From contig CAZJKJ010000102.1 in assembly GCA_964546435.1 (NCBI GenBank), positions 1-8,250 of the forward strand: a stretch of DNA of 8,250 bases. The letters are read 5' to 3'. Origin of the DNA: CAYNST01 sp964546435. Its GTDB lineage: Bacteria > Pseudomonadota > Gammaproteobacteria > Pseudomonadales > Cellvibrionaceae. Numbering within the stretch: the first letter of the stretch is position 1; each line of letters opens with the position of its first letter. A program made the translations under genes and the position numbers. The notes below the pieces were generated by a model, which was not told the DNA's origin, did no database searches, and saw only the letters and a program-made list of their open reading frames with translations. Shown here in pieces: positions 6,288 to 8,250 of this stretch.

Positions 6288-7531
6288 GATGTTTCACCTG
6301 AGCTGACTACCAGCATTGCAATGTCATCCGGCGCCTGCAGCGGTGAATCCAGCCCGAGACGGGCCATCACCTCCGGCATGTCACCCTGCGCCTCTGCCAC
6401 GATTTGCAAAAGCGCATTTTCCTTTTCAATCAGATCGCGCTGGGGGAGCACTTCAAGAATTCCATCAGAAAATACCAGCAGTGAAAACGGCTCTGTTATC
6501 GCTGTTTCATATACCTGCCACCGGACATCCTTGAAAAGCCCAAGCGGCTTGCCTTTACCCTGCAAATAACGCGCCCCACCCCCGTCCAGCAAAACCGGCA
6601 ACGGCAAGTGTCCGCCCATGACGTAACGCATCTGCCGAGTTTGCAAATCGATGATCCCGACGAAACAGGTCAAGTGACAACCGAATTTTGAACGCAGCAG
6701 CTCCGAATTGATTGCGGCCATAAAGCGTTCGACGTCAATTTCCTGAGAGGTTCCCTGCCGCAGATACCTTTTTTCCCCGAACAGTCTGCGAATCAACTGT
6801 TTGAGCCACATGGTCACAAACGCCGAAGAGGCGCCGTGACCGGAAACGTCCGTCAAGTAAAAACACAACCAGCGCTGATCAAGTAAACCATAGTCGACAA
6901 AATCGCCGCTCAGGATAAGTGACGGCACGATTTTATGCCGCAGCATGATGCCATCAAATTCGATGGGAGTGGGCGGAAGCAGCCTTTCCTGTACTTTCTG
7001 CGCGGCCTGATGATCACGCTCCAGCAACAGTACGTAGTCCTGCAACTCCTGATTGGATCGCTCCAGCAGATCGAGGTGCTCCTGCCGGTTGCGCGCCTCG
7101 TCCGTCCCGGTGATTGCCTTGGTCAGCGCTAACTGCAGCTGCTGCGGATTTTCGATAGGCGCCACAATATAGTCGACCGCACCTTCGCGCAACGCCCGTA
7201 CCGAATCCGCGAGCACACCTTGCTGCGCGATAACAATAATGGGGAGGTCGGCTTTGAGGTTTTTTACTTGTTCCAGGAGGGATGTGACTTTGTTGCTGGC
7301 AGAGTACAGGGTGGTGAGGACAACATCCGGCGGCGAACTCAAAAGCTGTTCCGTTTCAATCTCCGCCGCCGACCCGGCGCGCACCCTGTAGCCGGCTGCC
7401 GCGAGATATCTGACCAGGTCCTGGCGATTGCCCAGGTTATCGTCAATGACCAGCAGATTACTGCCTGACTCAGTGCTCAACTGAAACGTCGCCTTATGCG
7501 AAATAGTTGGAAGGTCTTGAAAAAAATACAC
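6284..7531 (-). CDS. Pseudo-receiver plus PP2C (SpoIIE/RsbU-type) Ser/Thr phosphatase
   Basis: A 415-residue cytoplasmic phosphatase, predicted to dephosphorylate the STAS protein encoded immediately downstream. Domains: response-regulator-like fold about 24-142, coiled-coil linker about 145-185, PP2C/SpoIIE catalytic domain about 190-412. The receiver keeps the acidic pair Asp30-Asp31, but Thr74 stands where the phospho-acceptor Asp should be (PDVVLTT), Ala102 replaces the conserved Thr/Ser, and Ala124 replaces the conserved Lys (DYIVAP). The catalytic metal ligands look intact: SGDF Asp210, DVSGHG Asp228, SDG Asp356 and DD 402-403. The C-terminal HATPase kinase found in HsbR is absent. The start is GTG at 7531; an in-frame TGA lies upstream and no other start codon lies between, so the choice is firm although the ribosome site is poor. 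It is the first gene of the minus-strand cluster. Confidence 0.93.
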   Translation of the reverse strand: MYFFQDLPTISHKATFQLSTESGSNLLVIDDNLGNRQDLVRYLAAAGYRVRAGSAAEIETEQLLSSPPDVVLTTLYSASNKVTSLLEQVKNLKADLPIIVIAQQGVLADSVRALREGAVDYIVAPIENPQQLQLALTKAITGTDEARNRQEHLDLLERSNQELQDYVLLLERDHQAAQKVQERLLPPTPIEFDGIMLRHKIVPSLILSGDFVDYGLLDQRWLCFYLTDVSGHGASSAFVTMWLKQLIRRLFGEKRYLRQGTSQEIDVERFMAAINSELLRSKFGCHLTCFVGIIDLQTRQMRYVMGGHLPLPVLLDGGGARYLQGKGKPLGLFKDVRWQVYETAITEPFSLLVFSDGILEVLPQRDLIEKENALLQIVAEAQGDMPEVMARLGLDSPLQAPDDIAMLVVSSGETS

Positions 7532-7669
7532 TAACCTTTTAGTGATAGCGGCGCAAGATGTTCACTTGGCTATTTGGGAGAAGCGGCCGCCCTTCCCGGA
7601 TGGCCGGCACGCGGACGCCACCCGCGCAGCGCAACTCCGTTAAGTCACTAACATCCGGGAGCATCGCCG
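7532..7669. promoter_or_regulatory. Divergent intergenic region, presumed to hold the cluster and pilZ promoters
   Basis: The 138 bp separate the minus-strand cluster from the plus-strand PilZ gene, so both promoters should lie here or just inside the flanking genes. I inspected both strands for sigma70 -35/-10 pairs and sigma54 GG-N10-GC and found nothing convincing. GC content rises in the middle (about 7584-7630). The call rests on gene arrangement rather than on a recognised promoter sequence. Confidence 0.45.
7535..7540 (-). promoter_or_regulatory. Weak, close-set ribosome binding site of the phosphatase gene
   Basis: AAAAGG on the minus strand lies only 3 nt before the GTG at 7531. Together with the GTG start this predicts modest translation of the first cluster gene. 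There is no better in-frame start between the upstream TGA and this GTG. Confidence 0.4.
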
Positions 7670-7975
7670 ATGAACCTGTCGAGTCGGGAATTTCAGGAAA
7701 AGCGAAATTTTATACGCATGCGGGTCAACACAGACGTATCCATCGCACTGGGTGACAAAGTCTATGTGGGGACCTGCCATAATCTCAGCGGCGGCGGGCT
7801 CTGCGTCTCCATGCCGGAAATCCTGCCGCTGGGCAACCCGGTGGAGGTCACCGTGCGGTCTCTGTACGGGCACAGTCCGGTCCTTAAAGCATCTGCAAAA
7901 GTGGCTCGCCTGGAGGCGTCAGCCGACTCGCCCGACTGCCGCATGGGACTGGAGATCATCTCGCTCTTGAGCTAG
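7670..7975 (+). CDS. PilZ-domain protein (c-di-GMP receptor)
   Basis: A 101-residue, single-domain cytoplasmic PilZ protein. The two c-di-GMP-binding motifs are present: RxxxR at Arg12-Asn-Phe-Ile-Arg16, with Arg18 following, and [D/N]xSxxG at Asn38-Leu-Ser40-Gly-Gly-Gly43. Ligand binding is therefore expected. The rest fits the PilZ beta barrel, ending in a MGLEII strand. The ATG at 7670 is preceded by GGGAG at 7657-7661, 8 nt upstream, supporting the start. The gene is divergent from the phosphatase-STAS-kinase cluster and is followed with no gap by a foldback repeat. Small PilZ proteins act as adaptors for motility, polysaccharide or surface-attachment machinery; the target is not evident here. 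A shared promoter region could link it to the cluster (inference). Confidence 0.9.
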   Translation: MNLSSREFQEKRNFIRMRVNTDVSIALGDKVYVGTCHNLSGGGLCVSMPEILPLGNPVEVTVRSLYGHSPVLKASAKVARLEASADSPDCRMGLEIISLLS

Positions 7976-8114
7976 GGCCTGTACGAAAAGTGCCGGCACT
8001 CGGTGATGCTGCGTTAAAAACAGGCTCTGAATGCTCATTTACCGCACGTAAACTCCGCTTCTTCGCCTGTTTTTGCCTTGCCTGACCTTCGCTCGATGAC
8101 TTTTCGTATAGACC
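7976..8114. repeat. 139-bp foldback (nested inverted repeat) element, possible MITE or REP-like repeat
   Basis: Terminal inverted repeats at 7976-7991 (GGCCTGTACGAAAAGT) and 8099-8114 match at 14 of 16 positions. Nested inside are a perfect 10-bp pair, AAAAACAGGC at 8016-8025 with GCCTGTTTTT at 8065-8074, and a central TTTAC/GTAAA pair near 8039-8051. The 24-nt distance between outer and inner arms is the same on both sides, so the whole element can fold into one long hairpin. A 12-bp palindrome, AGTGCCGGCACT, sits at 7989-8000. It begins at the base after the PilZ stop. From memory, segments such as ATGCTCATTTAC...GTAAACTCCGC occur in dispersed repeats of gammaproteobacteria; copy number cannot be judged here. 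It contains no ORF. Confidence 0.75.
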
Positions 8115-8116
8115 CC

Positions 8117-8136
8117 AGAGCCTGCTAACAGGCTCT
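8117..8136. terminator. Perfect 8-bp hairpin between convergent genes
   Basis: AGAGCCTG at 8117-8124 pairs with CAGGCTCT at 8129-8136 around a CTAA loop. It overlaps the stop codon of the minus-strand gene (8135-8137). No U-run follows on either strand, so intrinsic termination is uncertain. CAGGCTCT also occurs inside the foldback element at 8021-8028, so this hairpin may belong to the same repeat unit. Confidence 0.45.
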
Positions 8137-8250
8137 AGAAATCGCCATCGAACTCGTCGAGATCACTCCCGAAGTCGTCCTTCACCTGGCCATCATGCAG
8201 CAGATATTCGCGTCTTTGCAGATAAGCATCCCGTATGAATCCGTACCGGT
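8135..8250 (-). CDS. 3' end of an unidentified gene (37 C-terminal codons)
   Basis: The minus strand is open from the right edge to a TAG at 8135-8137 and encodes 37 residues with no start codon needed in the window. The peptide has a basic/aromatic stretch (RYGFIRDAYLQRREYLL) followed by an acidic tail rich in Asp, Glu, Phe and Gly (DDFGSDLDEFDGDF). The composition looks like genuine protein, and it starts right beside the hairpin that separates it from the foldback repeat. I do not recognise the family. It is convergent with the PilZ gene. Confidence 0.55.
   Translation of the reverse strand, partial: RYGFIRDAYLQRREYLLHDGQVKDDFGSDLDEFDGDF

Noticed and set aside
1657..7531. Type VI secretion regulatory locus (PpkA/PppA/Fha)
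   Set aside because: No Tss structural genes are present, the phosphatase is SpoIIE/RsbU-type with a receiver fold, and the FHA proteins are small single-domain proteins unlike T6SS Fha.
7590..7620. Sigma54-like GG...GC element on the minus strand between the divergent genes
   Set aside because: The spacing between GG and GC is 9 rather than the required 10 and the surrounding consensus is poor.
7539..7651. TTAGTGA at 7539-7545 and TCACTAA at 7645-7651 as a symmetric operator pair
   Set aside because: A 7-bp inverted match within about 130 bp is expected by chance about half the time, and the sites are 99 bp apart.
7558..7755. 65-codon plus-strand frame starting in the divergent intergenic region
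   Set aside because: It overlaps the start of the PilZ gene in another frame, lacks a ribosome site, and has a low-complexity Arg/Pro/Ser composition.

Overview
The window looks like chromosomal DNA of a free-living gammaproteobacterium. GC content is mid-50s by eye, Shine-Dalgarno sites are good, and most starts are ATG with some GTG. The encoded families (RNase II, HsbA-like STAS proteins, DUF4136-like lipoproteins, PilZ) are typical of Pseudomonas, Marinobacter and Cellvibrio-type genomes. I cannot fix the genus from the sequence alone.

Layout. Bases 1-1520 (+) hold the 3' three-quarters of an RNase II-type exoribonuclease gene (rnb), cut by the left edge. A short convergent intergenic stretch (1521-1656) carries a hairpin and a 14-bp tandem repeat containing TGTACA. 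Bases 1657-7531, all on the minus strand, form one signalling cluster. In transcription order it contains: a pseudo-receiver plus PP2C (SpoIIE/RsbU-type) phosphatase, an HsbA-like STAS anti-sigma-factor antagonist, a DUF4136-like lipoprotein, a small FHA protein, a membrane Ser/Thr kinase with an N-terminal CHASE2-like sensor and C-terminal kinase domain, and a second small FHA protein. Two gene pairs overlap by ATGA (phosphatase/STAS and kinase/FHA), and the other gaps are 25, 77 and about 138 bp. A divergent PilZ (c-di-GMP-binding) gene lies at 7670-7975 (+). It is followed at once by a 139-bp foldback repeat element, then a hairpin, and the C-terminal 37 codons of an unidentified minus-strand gene that runs off the right edge.

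How the genes may work together (inference). The cluster joins two Ser/Thr phosphorylation modules. One is a partner-switching pair (PP2C phosphatase plus STAS protein with its phosphorylatable Ser), whose usual RsbW-type kinase is absent from the window. The other is a membrane-sensor Ser/Thr kinase flanked by two paralogous FHA phosphothreonine-binding proteins. The phosphatase has a receiver fold in which the phospho-acceptor Asp, the conserved Thr/Ser and the conserved Lys all appear to be replaced, so its control is probably not classical phosphotransfer. This combination, possibly feeding c-di-GMP output through the neighbouring PilZ protein, is the most interesting part of the window.
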